Made by a program: the position numbers and the translations under genes
Shown: positions 1 through 8,114 of the stretch, in pieces
Layout of the letters: each line of letters opens with the position of its first letter
How positions within the stretch are numbered: the first letter of the stretch is position 1
Assembly (NCBI RefSeq): GCF_947539375.1
Contig: NZ_OX443569.1
Coordinates: forward strand, 1,178,001 to 1,242,000
Source: Lactobacillus isalae
GTDB lineage: Bacteria; Bacillota; Bacilli; Lactobacillales; Lactobacillaceae
Direction of reading: 5' to 3'
DNA: 64,000 nucleotides
Notes under the pieces: model-generated
What the model was told of the DNA's origin: nothing
The model's database searches: none
What the model saw: only the letters and a program-made list of their open reading frames with translations

Positions 1-67
1 AAAATTTTTTCCATTTCGTCCAATTTCTGATACAGTATTCATGAACTTGGACGGAGGAAATAACAAA

Positions 68-673
68 ATGTTTGAAATATTTTTCTTTGTTAATCCGATT
101 GGGATTAACTGTTATCAAAATGAACAGGAAATAATTGCTGCAGTCAGTGGTTACAATCAAAATATTTCTTACCACTTTATTCCCATGACTACTATGAACA
201 CAATTCGTAACGATATCAAAGCTCGTCATCTTTCTTCAAACAATGTCGAGGTTTTTAACACTTTTAGTCAAAGTGCTTATAATGCGACCAAAGATTATCA
301 CACCCTAAAATTAATCGTAGGTAATAAAAAAGCCAGACAATATATCATTAATTTGCAACATGCAATTAATGATCTGGGCCAAACTTATTCTCCAAAGCTT
401 GTAAATGAGGTTCTAAATTCTTTAGATGTTCCACTTAAGAACTTCAAAAAGAATCGTGAATCAAATTACATTAAACTTTCAATGGAGAAGGATTTAAAAC
501 TTGCTGACGATTTAAATGTTGTAACTACTCCAACAACGATTATCTTTAACTATGATGATGATCGTGGAGACTCAGGAATGATGATCGAAGGTTGCGCAAA
601 TCGTGAAGAAATTGAGTCTGCAATCGCTGGGGATAAACAGACTAGTAGTGATAATAGTTTACGCTTATTGTAA
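68..673 (+). CDS. spxH: YjbH/SpxH-like DsbA-family adaptor protein
   Basis: Probable adaptor that delivers the regulator Spx to ClpXP in the cytoplasm. The N-terminus has the YjbH-type strand FFVNPIGINCYQNE followed by a helical insert and a C-terminal thioredoxin-like part around residues 150-185 (VVTTPTTIIFNYDDD, with the cis-Pro type TTPT). Only one Cys lies near the N-terminus, so there is no CXXC redox pair. I chose ATG 68 because GGAGG lies about 10 bases before it; the in-frame ATG at 41 has no ribosome binding site and sits upstream of that GGAGG. The neighbours coiA, mecA and spx support the adaptor role. Function is by family; the target is inferred. About 201 residues. Confidence 0.8.
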   Translation: MFEIFFFVNPIGINCYQNEQEIIAAVSGYNQNISYHFIPMTTMNTIRNDIKARHLSSNNVEVFNTFSQSAYNATKDYHTLKLIVGNKKARQYIINLQHAINDLGQTYSPKLVNEVLNSLDVPLKNFKKNRESNYIKLSMEKDLKLADDLNVVTTPTTIIFNYDDDRGDSGMMIEGCANREEIESAIAGDKQTSSDNSLRLL

Positions 674-681
674 TTCATTAG

Positions 682-714
682 GCTAGATGATTTTGAATTC
701 ATCTAGCTTTTTTT
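682..714 (+). terminator. Rho-independent terminator of the YjbH-like gene
   Basis: Perfect 9-bp stem GCTAGATGA / TCATCTAGC (682-690 and 699-707) followed by seven T. It lies inside the 3' end of the convergent coiA remnant. Confidence 0.85.
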
Positions 715-1570
715 GTAGAAAAATTATTATTGGGCTTTGTTCTTTAGGCTCCCTTAATTTGGAAAACAATTCATTAGGTATATCTACTACAGAGTAGTGC
801 AACTGATATAATAGAGCGCCAATTTCTAATCCTAGCTTACTTTTCTGAGCAATTTGCTTTTGTAAATATAATTTTTGATCCTGGATACGAGAAAACTTTG
901 ACTTTACTTTTCCAGATGGAGTAAAAGTAAATAAGTCAAAAATGCCTTTTTCATCTAGTGGAAATGTCTTAACAGCATATTCAACTTCTGTGCTAAGTGC
1001 AGCCTTCAAAATATTATATTTCAAGGTAATTACACAATTAAAAGGGTTAATCTCTAAGTAATACCATTGCCATTTTCTACTATATCTTAGGAAAATTTCT
1101 TGAGAGTGGTTAAGTTTATTTTTCAAATAATGTCTCTTCCCCACAATCCAAATATCTTTTATATGTAACTTTTTATAAAGATTATGACGATGACTAAATT
1201 CTGCCTCACTTAATGGAGCGCACTGCACTTCAAAAGACAATTTATTAGCTACTAATACATCTGCCCTTAATTGTTGATCCAAAAGCGTAACTTCAACGTC
1301 TGCTTGTATTCCATTTGCTTTTAAGGCTGTGCATAAAAGATTCTTTGCTTGCGAATGTTCCTCTTTCTCACCTGTCCCTTTTAATTAATGAAAATGCTTA
1401 AAAAATGGCATCTTTTCTTCTGATATAATTAAAATCATTCTGTGTTTGCAAGAGGGACAAGTATAATAATCACGATTCAATATCTTTAATCCCTTACTAA
1501 CTTGCTCTGCCTCATTAACCGCTAAAACTAGTTTTTTATTTAAAATAGCAGCATACATTTTATCGCCCAA
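683..1570 (-). pseudogene. coiA: coiA, competence protein CoiA, broken by one in-frame stop
   Basis: CoiA helps RecA/DprA-dependent processing of incoming DNA in competent Gram-positive bacteria. The first 61 codons (1570 down to 1385) carry the CoiA-type zinc-like element CPSCKHR and end in MPFFKHFH. TAA at 1385-1387 then stops the frame. The next 34 codons, in the same frame with no shift, read on as LKGTGEKEEHSQAKNLL and so on, typical of the conserved HxH...GxGEEH region, and continue without a stop to 683. The total, about 295 codons, is near full length. A single substitution (for example CAA to TAA) explains the break. A TTG at 1280-1282 could restart the C-terminal part, but lacks clear support. 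The start is TTG 1570 or ATG 1558. Confidence 0.8.
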
Positions 1571-1582
1571 TATTATGTACGC

Positions 1583-1613
1583 AAAAAGGAGATGATTTTT
1601 TTCATCTCCTTTT
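1583..1613 (-). terminator. Terminator after mecA
   Basis: Inverted repeat AAAAGGAGATGA / TCATCTCCTTTT (1584-1595 and 1602-1613) directly after the mecA stop; T-rich on both sides, so possibly active in both directions. Confidence 0.75.
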
Positions 1614-1617
1614 ATTT

Positions 1618-2274
1618 TTAGTCAAAATATTGTCTTAAATTTCCTAATGCATCTTGGCCAATTAAGCATTTAGCATTTTTCTTTATTCTTTGGAATTGTT
1701 TCTCTGTCATTCCATTTCCATACTCATTCGCAATTACCCAAGTATCCTCAGGTTTTAATTCTACATAATTGTCATCCAAATATGCTAAATCCAAATAATA
1801 TTCATGATGGTATGTATATAGACTAGATGCTAATCCTTCAACTTTTAACGCATCAGCTAAGGCGGCAACTAAATCAATACTATCAATCTTAAAGACTCGG
1901 CGATTATCGCTAACTAATTTATCTTGATCATTGTTGATTTCAGTTTTGCGTTGATCATCCTCTGCTCCAGCTCCCAATCCTTTTAACAGATCACGTAATT
2001 GATCATTAGGATTGTCACTAGTATCATCATCGCTATCTGGTACTTTGGAAATAAGTAATTCTAACCCAGAACTACTTGGCATAACTTGAAAAGTAACTGG
2101 ATCGCCTTTAGCAAAAGTATGATCTGTATCGACTTCACTTAAAATTTGATAGAAGAAATGTTGAATTTGACTTTTGTTTCCTAACAAATCGAGCATTGTT
2201 ATTCCACGCTCTTTAAGTTCATCTGCATCCATTGTTACACGAATGGTATTTTCACTTATTCTGTGTACTTCCAC
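1618..2274 (-). CDS. mecA: Adaptor protein MecA
   Basis: Substrate adaptor for ClpC-type Clp ATPases; in Bacillus and streptococci it targets competence regulators for degradation. The N-terminal domain (MEVHRISENTIRVTMDADEL, residues 1-20, and the ITMLDLLGNKSQIQHFFYQI segment) is the family substrate-binding part. An acidic linker, rich in Asp and Asn, lies around residues 80-125, and the C-terminal Clp-binding domain follows. Length of 218 residues is normal. It sits between coiA and spx, as in other Lactobacillales, with its own terminator. A -10-like TACAAT lies at about 2307-2312 on this strand. Confidence 0.93.
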   Translation of the reverse strand: MEVHRISENTIRVTMDADELKERGITMLDLLGNKSQIQHFFYQILSEVDTDHTFAKGDPVTFQVMPSSSGLELLISKVPDSDDDTSDNPNDQLRDLLKGLGAGAEDDQRKTEINNDQDKLVSDNRRVFKIDSIDLVAALADALKVEGLASSLYTYHHEYYLDLAYLDDNYVELKPEDTWVIANEYGNGMTEKQFQRIKKNAKCLIGQDALGNLRQYFD

Positions 2275-2333
2275 TTATTATCACCTCGAAGTCTCTGTCT
2301 TTAATACATTGTAACCTATTTTCTTACTCATAT

Positions 2334-2366
2334 AAAAACGCTAGCTTAAAAAAGCTAACGTTTTTA
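2334..2366 (-). terminator. Terminator after spx
   Basis: Stem AAAAACGCTAGCTT / AAGCTAACGTTTTT (one mismatch) within 15 bases of the spx stop, T-tract on the minus strand. Confidence 0.8.
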
Positions 2367-2377
2367 CAACTTTTTAT

Positions 2378-2779
2378 TTAAAAATCAGCAGTCATTGCTT
2401 GGATCTCTTCGAGTTCTAAGCGACGTACCTTTCGAGGAAGAAATCTTCTAATTTCGTCTTCGTTATAACCTACTTGCAAACGTTTGTCATCCATGATGAT
2501 CGGACGTCTTAATAGACTTGGATTCTTTTCAACAAGATCAATTAATTGATCAATTGATAGATCGTCTAAATTGATCTTTAAATTTTGAAAAGTACGAGAA
2601 CGAGTAGAAATAATTTCTTCTGTTCCGTTTTCAGTCATTCGTAAAATTTGCATGATTTCATCTTTATTTAATGGGTTGGCGAAAATATTTCTTTCTTTAA
2701 ATGAAATATCGTGTTCCTTTAACCATGCTTTAGCCTTACGACATGAAGTACAACTTGGTGATGTATATAAATTTAACAC
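2378..2779 (-). CDS. spx: Transcriptional regulator Spx (ArsC family)
   Basis: Global disulfide-stress regulator that binds the alpha C-terminal domain of RNA polymerase. The CXXC redox switch is C10-T-S-C13. The family motif [19 protein letters not shown] and the basic C-terminal [10 protein letters not shown] are present. Length of 133 residues is typical. The start is GTG at 2777-2779, with GGAG just upstream. The gene stands alone behind its own promoter and close to the mecA and yjbH adaptors that would control its turnover. Confidence 0.95.
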   Translation of the reverse strand: MLNLYTSPSCTSCRKAKAWLKEHDISFKERNIFANPLNKDEIMQILRMTENGTEEIISTRSRTFQNLKINLDDLSIDQLIDLVEKNPSLLRRPIIMDDKRLQVGYNEDEIRRFLPRKVRRLELEEIQAMTADF

Positions 2780-2836
2780 TTAACTCCACACTCCTTTGCG
2801 TGTAGAAAAATAACTACTGTTTCACTTACAACAAAT

Positions 2837-2865
2837 ATTGTATCACAAATACTTGTTTTTTGTAA
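2837..2865 (-). promoter_or_regulatory. spx promoter with flanking inverted repeat
   Basis: -35 TTACAA (2860-2865) and -10 TACAAT (2837-2842) separated by 17 bases. An 8-bp inverted repeat, ACTTACAA at 2824-2831 and TTGTAAGT at 2860-2867, brackets the core promoter, so one arm covers the -35 box and the other lies near the start of transcription. Confidence 0.65.
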
Positions 2866-2945
2866 GTTGTAATCAAATTTCTTTTTTATTAGCTTACAAG
2901 TATACTTTATCAGCAAATAATGAAGTTTGTGTGAAGTTATGCAAG

Positions 2946-2973
2946 AAAAAAAGAGTACTTACGTACTCTTTTT
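2946..2973 (-). terminator. Terminator after ptsHI
   Basis: Perfect 11-bp stem AAAAAGAGTAC / GTACTCTTTTT with a 4-base loop, immediately after the ptsI stop. Confidence 0.9.
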
Positions 2974-2975
2974 AA

Positions 2976-4715
2976 CTAGTCAATAATGTTAAGCTTCTTC
3001 ATAGTTTCTTCAACTAGCTTCTTGTTTTCATCAGCAGTTTCTGAAACGAAGCAAGCTTTATTAGCTAACTCTTTAATATCTTCAGTATTGATCTTCTTCA
3101 TCAAACTTCTGATACGTAAGATTGAAGTTGCACTCATTGAGTATTCATCAAGTCCCATTGATAAAAGAATTGGGAACATAATGTCATCACCAGCAGCTTC
3201 ACCACACATACCACACCAAATACCATTTTCATGAGCACCATCAATAGTGTGCTTAATCAAACGTAAAACAGATGGGTTGTATGGTTGGTAAAGATAAGAA
3301 ACATTATCGTTACCACGATCGGCAGCCATAGTGTATTGAATCAAATCGTTAGTTCCAATTGAGAAGAAGTCAACTTCTTTAGCAAATTGGTCAGCTAACA
3401 CTGCTGCAGCTGGAACTTCGATCATCATACCAACTTGTAAGTCGTCACCGATCTTAACGCCTTCTTTAGCAAGTTTATCTTTTTCTTCAGCTAAGATTTG
3501 CTTAGCTTCACGTAATTCTGCTAAAGTACCAATCATTGGGAACATAATTCCTAATGGACCGTATGCAGATGCACGAAGTAAAGCTCTTAATTGAGTTCTA
3601 AAGATATCCTTGTATTGCATAGAAAGACGGATAGCACGAACACCTAGGAATGGGTTCATTTCTTCTGGAAGATCCCAGTAGTCTAAGTGCTTGTCACCAC
3701 CGATATCACAAGTTCTAATGATAGTTTGCTTACCATCCATGTCTTCGATAACTTTCTTGTAAGCATCGAATTGAGCTTCTTCAGATGGGAAGTCCTTTGA
3801 ATCCATGTATAAGAATTCAGTTCTGTACAAACCAATTGCTTCAGCACCGTTTTCTTTTACACCCTTCATATCATTAGGAGTACCAATGTTAGCAGCAATA
3901 ATGAACTTCTTACCGTTAGCAGTTACAGATGGTTCATTCTTAAGCTTCTTCCATTCTTCCTTTTGCTTAGCGAAGGCTTCACCCTTTTTGGTGTACTCTT
4001 CGATTTGAGCATCAGTTGGATCGATGATAGCATCTCCATCTAAACCGTCAGCAATAAGCATATCGCCGTCTTTAACATCTTTAGTAATGCTTTCAGTACC
4101 AACAACAGCTGGAATTTCTAATGAACGAGCCATGATTGCTGAGTGAGCAGTTCTACCACCAACATCAGTTACAAATCCCTTAACGTATTTCTTGTTAAGT
4201 TGAGCTGTATCACTTGGTGTTAAATCGTAAGCTACAACAACAACTTCATGGTCGATAGCTGCAGGATCTGGTAATTTCTTACCAAGAAGGTGTGCCATAA
4301 GACGCTTTGAAACATCACGTACATCAGCAGCACGTTCTTGCATATATGCATTATCAGTCATGCCTTCAAAAATGGCGATGAACTTTTGTGCAGTTTCATC
4401 TAATGCAGCTTCAGCATTAACTTTTTGATCTTTGATTTCTGTTTCAATGGCACCAGTAAATTCTGGGTCACTTAAGAAGAGAAGGTGAGCATCAAAAACT
4501 TGTGCTTCTTCTGCTCCTAAACTTTCCTTAGCCTTATCACGAACTTTTTCAAGTTCCTTAGTTGATTCTTCAACAACTTTTTTAAAGCGAGCTACTTCAG
4601 CATCAACATCGCTAACTGAGGTTTTAGAAAACGAAAGGTCAGGTTCTACCAAAAGGTAGGCTGGTGCAACTGCAATACCATCGCTGGCAGCAATTCCCTT
4701 TAAAGTTTTCGACAT
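2976..4715 (-). CDS. ptsI: PTS enzyme I (phosphoenolpyruvate-protein phosphotransferase)
   Basis: Cytoplasmic first enzyme of the sugar PTS; takes phosphate from phosphoenolpyruvate and gives it to HPr. The active-site histidine is His191 in [12 protein letters not shown]. The PEP-binding barrel has [35 protein letters not shown] and the C-terminal [11 protein letters not shown]. Length of 579 residues is typical. The ATG overlaps the ptsH stop by one base (TAATG), so the two are translationally coupled. Codon use is strongly biased, as expected for a highly expressed gene. Confidence 0.98.
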   Translation of the reverse strand: MSKTLKGIAASDGIAVAPAYLLVEPDLSFSKTSVSDVDAEVARFKKVVEESTKELEKVRDKAKESLGAEEAQVFDAHLLFLSDPEFTGAIETEIKDQKVNAEAALDETAQKFIAIFEGMTDNAYMQERAADVRDVSKRLMAHLLGKKLPDPAAIDHEVVVVAYDLTPSDTAQLNKKYVKGFVTDVGGRTAHSAIMARSLEIPAVVGTESITKDVKDGDMLIADGLDGDAIIDPTDAQIEEYTKKGEAFAKQKEEWKKLKNEPSVTANGKKFIIAANIGTPNDMKGVKENGAEAIGLYRTEFLYMDSKDFPSEEAQFDAYKKVIEDMDGKQTIIRTCDIGGDKHLDYWDLPEEMNPFLGVRAIRLSMQYKDIFRTQLRALLRASAYGPLGIMFPMIGTLAELREAKQILAEEKDKLAKEGVKIGDDLQVGMMIEVPAAAVLADQFAKEVDFFSIGTNDLIQYTMAADRGNDNVSYLYQPYNPSVLRLIKHTIDGAHENGIWCGMCGEAAGDDIMFPILLSMGLDEYSMSATSILRIRSLMKKINTEDIKELANKACFVSETADENKKLVEETMKKLNIID

Positions 4716-4981
4716 TATTCAGCTAAACCTTCCTTTTTCATAGTGTCAGCAATAGCTTCGATTGCTTCTTTAGCATCGTCACCATCAGCAGTAATAGTTA
4801 CGTCTGCACCTTGGCCAACACCTAAAGACATAACACCCATGATTGACTTCAAGTTTACTGACTTACCGTTGTATTCCAAGTTAATATCTGAGTTAAACTT
4901 AGAAGCAGCTTGTACCAACAAAGTAGCTGGACGAGCATGAATACCAGTTTCAGCAATAATATGAAATTCGCGTTTTTCCAT
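4715..4981 (-). CDS. ptsH: PTS phosphocarrier protein HPr
   Basis: Small cytoplasmic phosphocarrier between enzyme I and the sugar-specific IIA domains, and corepressor of CcpA when phosphorylated on serine. His15 lies in [10 protein letters not shown] and the regulatory Ser46 in [12 protein letters not shown]. Length of 88 residues is normal. AAGGAG lies about 9 bases before the ATG. First gene of ptsHI. A cre-like box and an inverted repeat sit in the promoter region. Confidence 0.98.
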   Translation of the reverse strand: MEKREFHIIAETGIHARPATLLVQAASKFNSDINLEYNGKSVNLKSIMGVMSLGVGQGADVTITADGDDAKEAIEAIADTMKKEGLAE

Positions 4982-5045
4982 TTTAAATTATCTCCTTTAA
5001 AATCAAAAATAATCGGGAGTTTTATACCCACTCGTTTATTAGGTT

Positions 5046-5089
5046 ATCATGTTTTCAAAATGAAAACAACACAAATGTAAATGTTTACA
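5046..5089 (-). promoter_or_regulatory. ptsHI promoter region with cre-like box and inverted repeat
   Basis: Minus-strand reading: a cre-like box TGTAAATGTTTACA on the plus strand at 5076-5089 (one mismatch to TGNAANCGNTNNCA), then a weak -35 TTGTGT (5069-5074), a 17-base spacer and -10 CATGAT (5046-5051). A perfect 8-bp inverted repeat TGTTTTCA/TGAAAACA with a 3-base loop (5050-5068) fills the spacer. A cre upstream of the -35 would suit activation by CcpA rather than repression. Promoter boxes are weak and tentative. Confidence 0.5.
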
Positions 5090-5100
5090 TTATAAAGTGC

Positions 5101-5283
5101 TTAATTTTCATTGTCAGATAAGGTATAAATTATGTCTCCCCCACGTTGAGCAATTCCAGTTATACTTTGTCTTTTACCATAGCTTCTAAGGGCTAACTGG
5201 AATTGAAAGGCATCTTTTGGACTAACTTTATATTCCTTTAATTCTCCACTTATGATTTGATCTAATATTTTTTCATAATCCAT
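5101..5283 (-). CDS. Small hypothetical protein (60 residues)
   Basis: Not recognised. It is a soluble, mixed-charge protein beginning MDYEKILDQIISGELKEY, with no membrane segment and no cysteine. A good ribosome binding site, GAGAGG, precedes the ATG, and a TATAAT-like -10 lies at 5345-5350 on this strand. It is transcribed divergently from clpE, and its stop is next to the cre-like box of ptsHI. The ribosome binding site and the gene-like composition argue that it is real; function is unknown. Confidence 0.6.
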   Translation of the reverse strand: MDYEKILDQIISGELKEYKVSPKDAFQFQLALRSYGKRQSITGIAQRGGDIIYTLSDNEN

Positions 5284-5381
5284 GTCTTATAGCTTTCCTC
5301 TCTGAATTTTGCATAATCTTAATAAAAAATTTAATTCTCTAACTATTATAACAATTTTGAATAAAAAACTAGTCTTACTAC

Positions 5382-5410
5382 TTGCAATTAGTAAGTATCC
5401 GTACTATGAT
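5382..5410 (+). promoter_or_regulatory. clpE promoter
   Basis: -35 TTGCAA (5382-5387), 17-base spacer, -10 TATGAT (5405-5410): a good sigma-A promoter placed just before the CIRCE element. Confidence 0.75.
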
Positions 5411-5419
5411 ATTAGCAAG

Positions 5420-5446
5420 TTAGCACTTAAGCGTTAAGAGTGCTAA
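5420..5446 (+). promoter_or_regulatory. CIRCE operator (HrcA binding site)
   Basis: TTAGCACTT, nine bases, GAGTGCTAA: the consensus TTAGCACTC-N9-GAGTGCTAA with one mismatch in the left arm. It begins about 10 bases after the -10 box, so bound HrcA would cover the transcription start. This predicts heat-shock repression of clpE by HrcA. Confidence 0.9.
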
Positions 5447-5489
5447 GATAAAATATAGCCTGAATATTATAAGAAAGGCGGAATTATTA

Positions 5490-7658
5490 ATGTTATGTGA
5501 TAACTGTCATGAACGTCCTGCTTCCATTCATCTTTACACAAATGTAAATGGACAAGACCGTGAAATTTCTTTATGTCAACAATGCTATCAAGAATTGAAA
5601 AATCAACAAGGACAAAATAATAACATGAATAACAATGCATTTTTTGGCGATTTTGATGATTTATTCAACGCCTTAAATAATAACAATAACAATGAACAAA
5701 ATAATCCTCAAGGCAGAGATCCACGTATGCAAATGGGCGGCGGACGCCGCGGTGGAAATAACGGTGGTCAAAAGTCACTATTAGATCAATATGGTACAGA
5801 TTTAACCGACCTAGCAAAAAAAGGTAAAATCGATCCAGTTATTGGTCGTGACAAGGAAATCGCCCGCGTTATTGAAATTTTAAATAGACGTACTAAAAAT
5901 AATCCAGTTCTTATTGGAGAAGCCGGTGTTGGTAAAACCGCAGTTGTTGAAGGTTTAGCACAACAAATTGTCGACGGGTCTGTTCCTGCCAAACTTCAAG
6001 ATAAAAGAATTATTTCATTAAATATGGTTTCTATGGTTCAAGGTACTGGCATTCGTGGGCAATTTGAACAAAGGATGCAACAACTAATTAAAGAACTTGA
6101 ACAAAATGATAATATTATCCTATTTATTGATGAAATTCACGAATTAGTTGGTGCAGGAAATGCCGAAGGCGGTATGGACGCTGGTAATATTATCAAGCCT
6201 GCTTTAGCTCGTGGAGAATTCCAACTAGTTGGAGCTACTACCATTAAAGAATACCGTAACATTGAAAAAGATTCTGCTCTAGCACGTAGATTCCAACCAA
6301 TTGAAGTTAAGGAACCTACTACTGAAGAAACTGTTAGAATCTTGCAAGGTATTCGTAAACGTTACGAAGATTACCACCACGTTCACTATACAGACGAAGC
6401 AATTCAAGCTGCAGTTGATCTTTCTTCTCGTTACATCCAAGACCGCTTTTTACCAGATAAGGCAATTGACTTATTAGATGAAGCAGGTTCAAGAATGAAC
6501 CTCACTATTCCTTATGTCGATAGTGAAAAGATCAAAGAAAGACTAGATGCTGCTGAAAGTCTAAAGCAAGATGCTTTAAAGAATGAAGACTACGAAAAAG
6601 CTGCTTACTACCGTGATCAAATTGAAAAGTATGAAAAGCTGAAAGATCAAAAGGTAGATCCTGATCAAACTCCTAAAATTACTGAAAAGATCATGAATAA
6701 GATCGTTGAAGAAAAAACTAATATTCCAGTTGGCGATTTACAAAAACAAGAAGAGACCCAATTAAAGAATTTAGCTACTGATCTTAAAGATAATGTAATT
6801 GGTCAAGATAAAGCTGTTGAAACTGTAGCTCGCGCGATCCGTCGTAACCGTGTTGGTTTCAACAAATCAGGTCGTCCAATAGGCTCATTCTTATTTGTAG
6901 GACCAACTGGTGTTGGTAAAACAGAATTAGCTAAGCAATTAGCTAAACAAATTTTTGGTACTGAAGATGCTATGATTCGCTTTGATATGAGTGAATACAT
7001 GGAACAATACTCAGTATCTAAATTAATCGGTTCTGCTCCAGGTTATGTCGGCTATGAAGAAGCTGGTCAATTAACAGAAAGAGTACGTCACAATCCTTAC
7101 AGCTTAATTTTATTCGATGAAATCGAAAAAGCTCACCCAGATGTACTTCACCTCTTCTTACAAATTCTTGATGATGGTCGCTTAACTGACTCTCAAGGTC
7201 GGACAGTTTCATTCAAAGACACGATTATCATCATGACTTCCAATGCTGGACAAGGAATTAAAGAAGCTAGTGTAGGTTTTGCTGCTGAAAATAGCCATCA
7301 AGAACAATTCAAGAATACTTTAGGTCAATACTTCAAGCCTGAATTTTTAAACAGACTTGATGATATTGTTGAATTCAATGCTCTTGATAAGAAGGACTTA
7401 ATTAAGATTGTCGACCTAATGCTTGCTAACACTAACAATATGGTTAAAGATCAAGGTCTTCATATTGAAGTTACTCCTCAAGCAAAAGAGCTACTTGTAG
7501 AAAAAGGCTATGATCCATCTATGGGAGCTCGTCCGCTTCGTCGTACAATTCAAGAAGAAATTGAAGATAAAGTAGCTGACTACAAATTAGATAATCCAGC
7601 CGCTAAAGAGTTAAAAGCAGATGTAGTTGATAACGAAATTACGATTAGCGAAAAATAA
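5490..7658 (+). CDS. clpE: ATP-dependent Clp protease ATP-binding subunit ClpE
   Basis: HSP100 unfoldase that feeds ClpP. The N-terminal zinc finger (C3, C6, C29, C32) is the ClpE hallmark and separates it from ClpC. It is followed by an Asn- and Gly-rich linker (about residues 38-95), the first AAA module (Walker A GEAGVGKT at 143-150), a UVR-type coiled segment near residues 350-385, and a second AAA module (GPTGVGKT near 471). A VGF tripeptide in the second module matches the ClpP-docking loop. Length of 722 residues fits. AAGGCGG precedes the ATG. The gene is monocistronic or ends before DUF1827, with a strong terminator. CIRCE upstream implies HrcA control. Confidence 0.95.
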   Translation: MLCDNCHERPASIHLYTNVNGQDREISLCQQCYQELKNQQGQNNNMNNNAFFGDFDDLFNALNNNNNNEQNNPQGRDPRMQMGGGRRGGNNGGQKSLLDQYGTDLTDLAKKGKIDPVIGRDKEIARVIEILNRRTKNNPVLIGEAGVGKTAVVEGLAQQIVDGSVPAKLQDKRIISLNMVSMVQGTGIRGQFEQRMQQLIKELEQNDNIILFIDEIHELVGAGNAEGGMDAGNIIKPALARGEFQLVGATTIKEYRNIEKDSALARRFQPIEVKEPTTEETVRILQGIRKRYEDYHHVHYTDEAIQAAVDLSSRYIQDRFLPDKAIDLLDEAGSRMNLTIPYVDSEKIKERLDAAESLKQDALKNEDYEKAAYYRDQIEKYEKLKDQKVDPDQTPKITEKIMNKIVEEKTNIPVGDLQKQEETQLKNLATDLKDNVIGQDKAVETVARAIRRNRVGFNKSGRPIGSFLFVGPTGVGKTELAKQLAKQIFGTEDAMIRFDMSEYMEQYSVSKLIGSAPGYVGYEEAGQLTERVRHNPYSLILFDEIEKAHPDVLHLFLQILDDGRLTDSQGRTVSFKDTIIIMTSNAGQGIKEASVGFAAENSHQEQFKNTLGQYFKPEFLNRLDDIVEFNALDKKDLIKIVDLMLANTNNMVKDQGLHIEVTPQAKELLVEKGYDPSMGARPLRRTIQEEIEDKVADYKLDNPAAKELKADVVDNEITISEK

Positions 7659-7673
7659 TCATTATATATCGAA

Positions 7674-7707
7674 AATAAGAGCCACACAATTTGGCTCTTA
7701 TTTTTAT
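7674..7707 (+). terminator. Terminator after clpE
   Basis: Stem AATAAGAGCC / GGCTCTTATT followed by a T-rich tract. Confidence 0.85.
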
Positions 7708-7787
7708 TTATTTTTTATAAATCGTTCAAAAAAGGTTATACTTAAATTGGGATTTTAAAGACACATTTATATATCGAGGTTATAAAT

Positions 7788-8069
7788 ATGATGCATTTAA
7801 TTGATGTTACAAATAGCTACCGTGATTTAGTCCAAAGACAACTAGCAGCTACTAATAGTCAATTCGTAAAAGTTTACTCTTTAGGTAATACCACAGTAGT
7901 ATACAGCGAAACAGTAGATAAGATTGAAATTGTTATGGAAAATCATAAACGTCCTATTAGACAAGATGAAGTAGAATTTGTTATTAAGCGTCTAATTCAT
8001 GAAGATCGAATTTATGACATAACAGTTGATAAAAGTAGAAAAATTATTTCTATTACTTGTGATCGATAA
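7788..8069 (+). CDS. DUF1827 family small protein
   Basis: Function unknown. The start MHLIDVTNSYRDLVQRQL and the following VYSLGNTTVVYSE match my recollection of the DUF1827 family of Lactobacillales, which is often found next to clpE. It is 93 residues, soluble, with alternating strands and helices, and only one cysteine near the C-terminus. GAGG lies about 9 bases before the first ATG; a second ATG follows at once. It is separated from clpE by a terminator and so has its own promoter. Family assignment rests on memory of the motif, not on a search. Confidence 0.7.
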   Translation: MMHLIDVTNSYRDLVQRQLAATNSQFVKVYSLGNTTVVYSETVDKIEIVMENHKRPIRQDEVEFVIKRLIHEDRIYDITVDKSRKIISITCDR

Positions 8070-8080
8070 AATCGCAATTC

Positions 8081-8114
8081 AAAAAAGCCGTGGAAATTTT
8101 CCACGGCTTTTTTC
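8081..8114. terminator. Bidirectional terminator between the DUF1827 gene and prfC
   Basis: Near-perfect stem AAAAAAGCCGTGGAAA / TTTCCACGGCTTTTTT between convergent genes. Confidence 0.92.

Noticed and set aside
1280-1282. TTG restart producing a stand-alone 199-residue protein from coiA
   Set aside because: The upstream 34 codons are in the same frame and conserved in the CoiA pattern, so it is best read as one broken gene. No ribosome site precedes the TTG.
2986-4940. Open frames on the plus strand opposite ptsI and ptsH
   Set aside because: They lie antisense to well-supported, codon-biased genes, have no ribosome site and encode no recognisable domain; they arise from the biased codons of the real genes.
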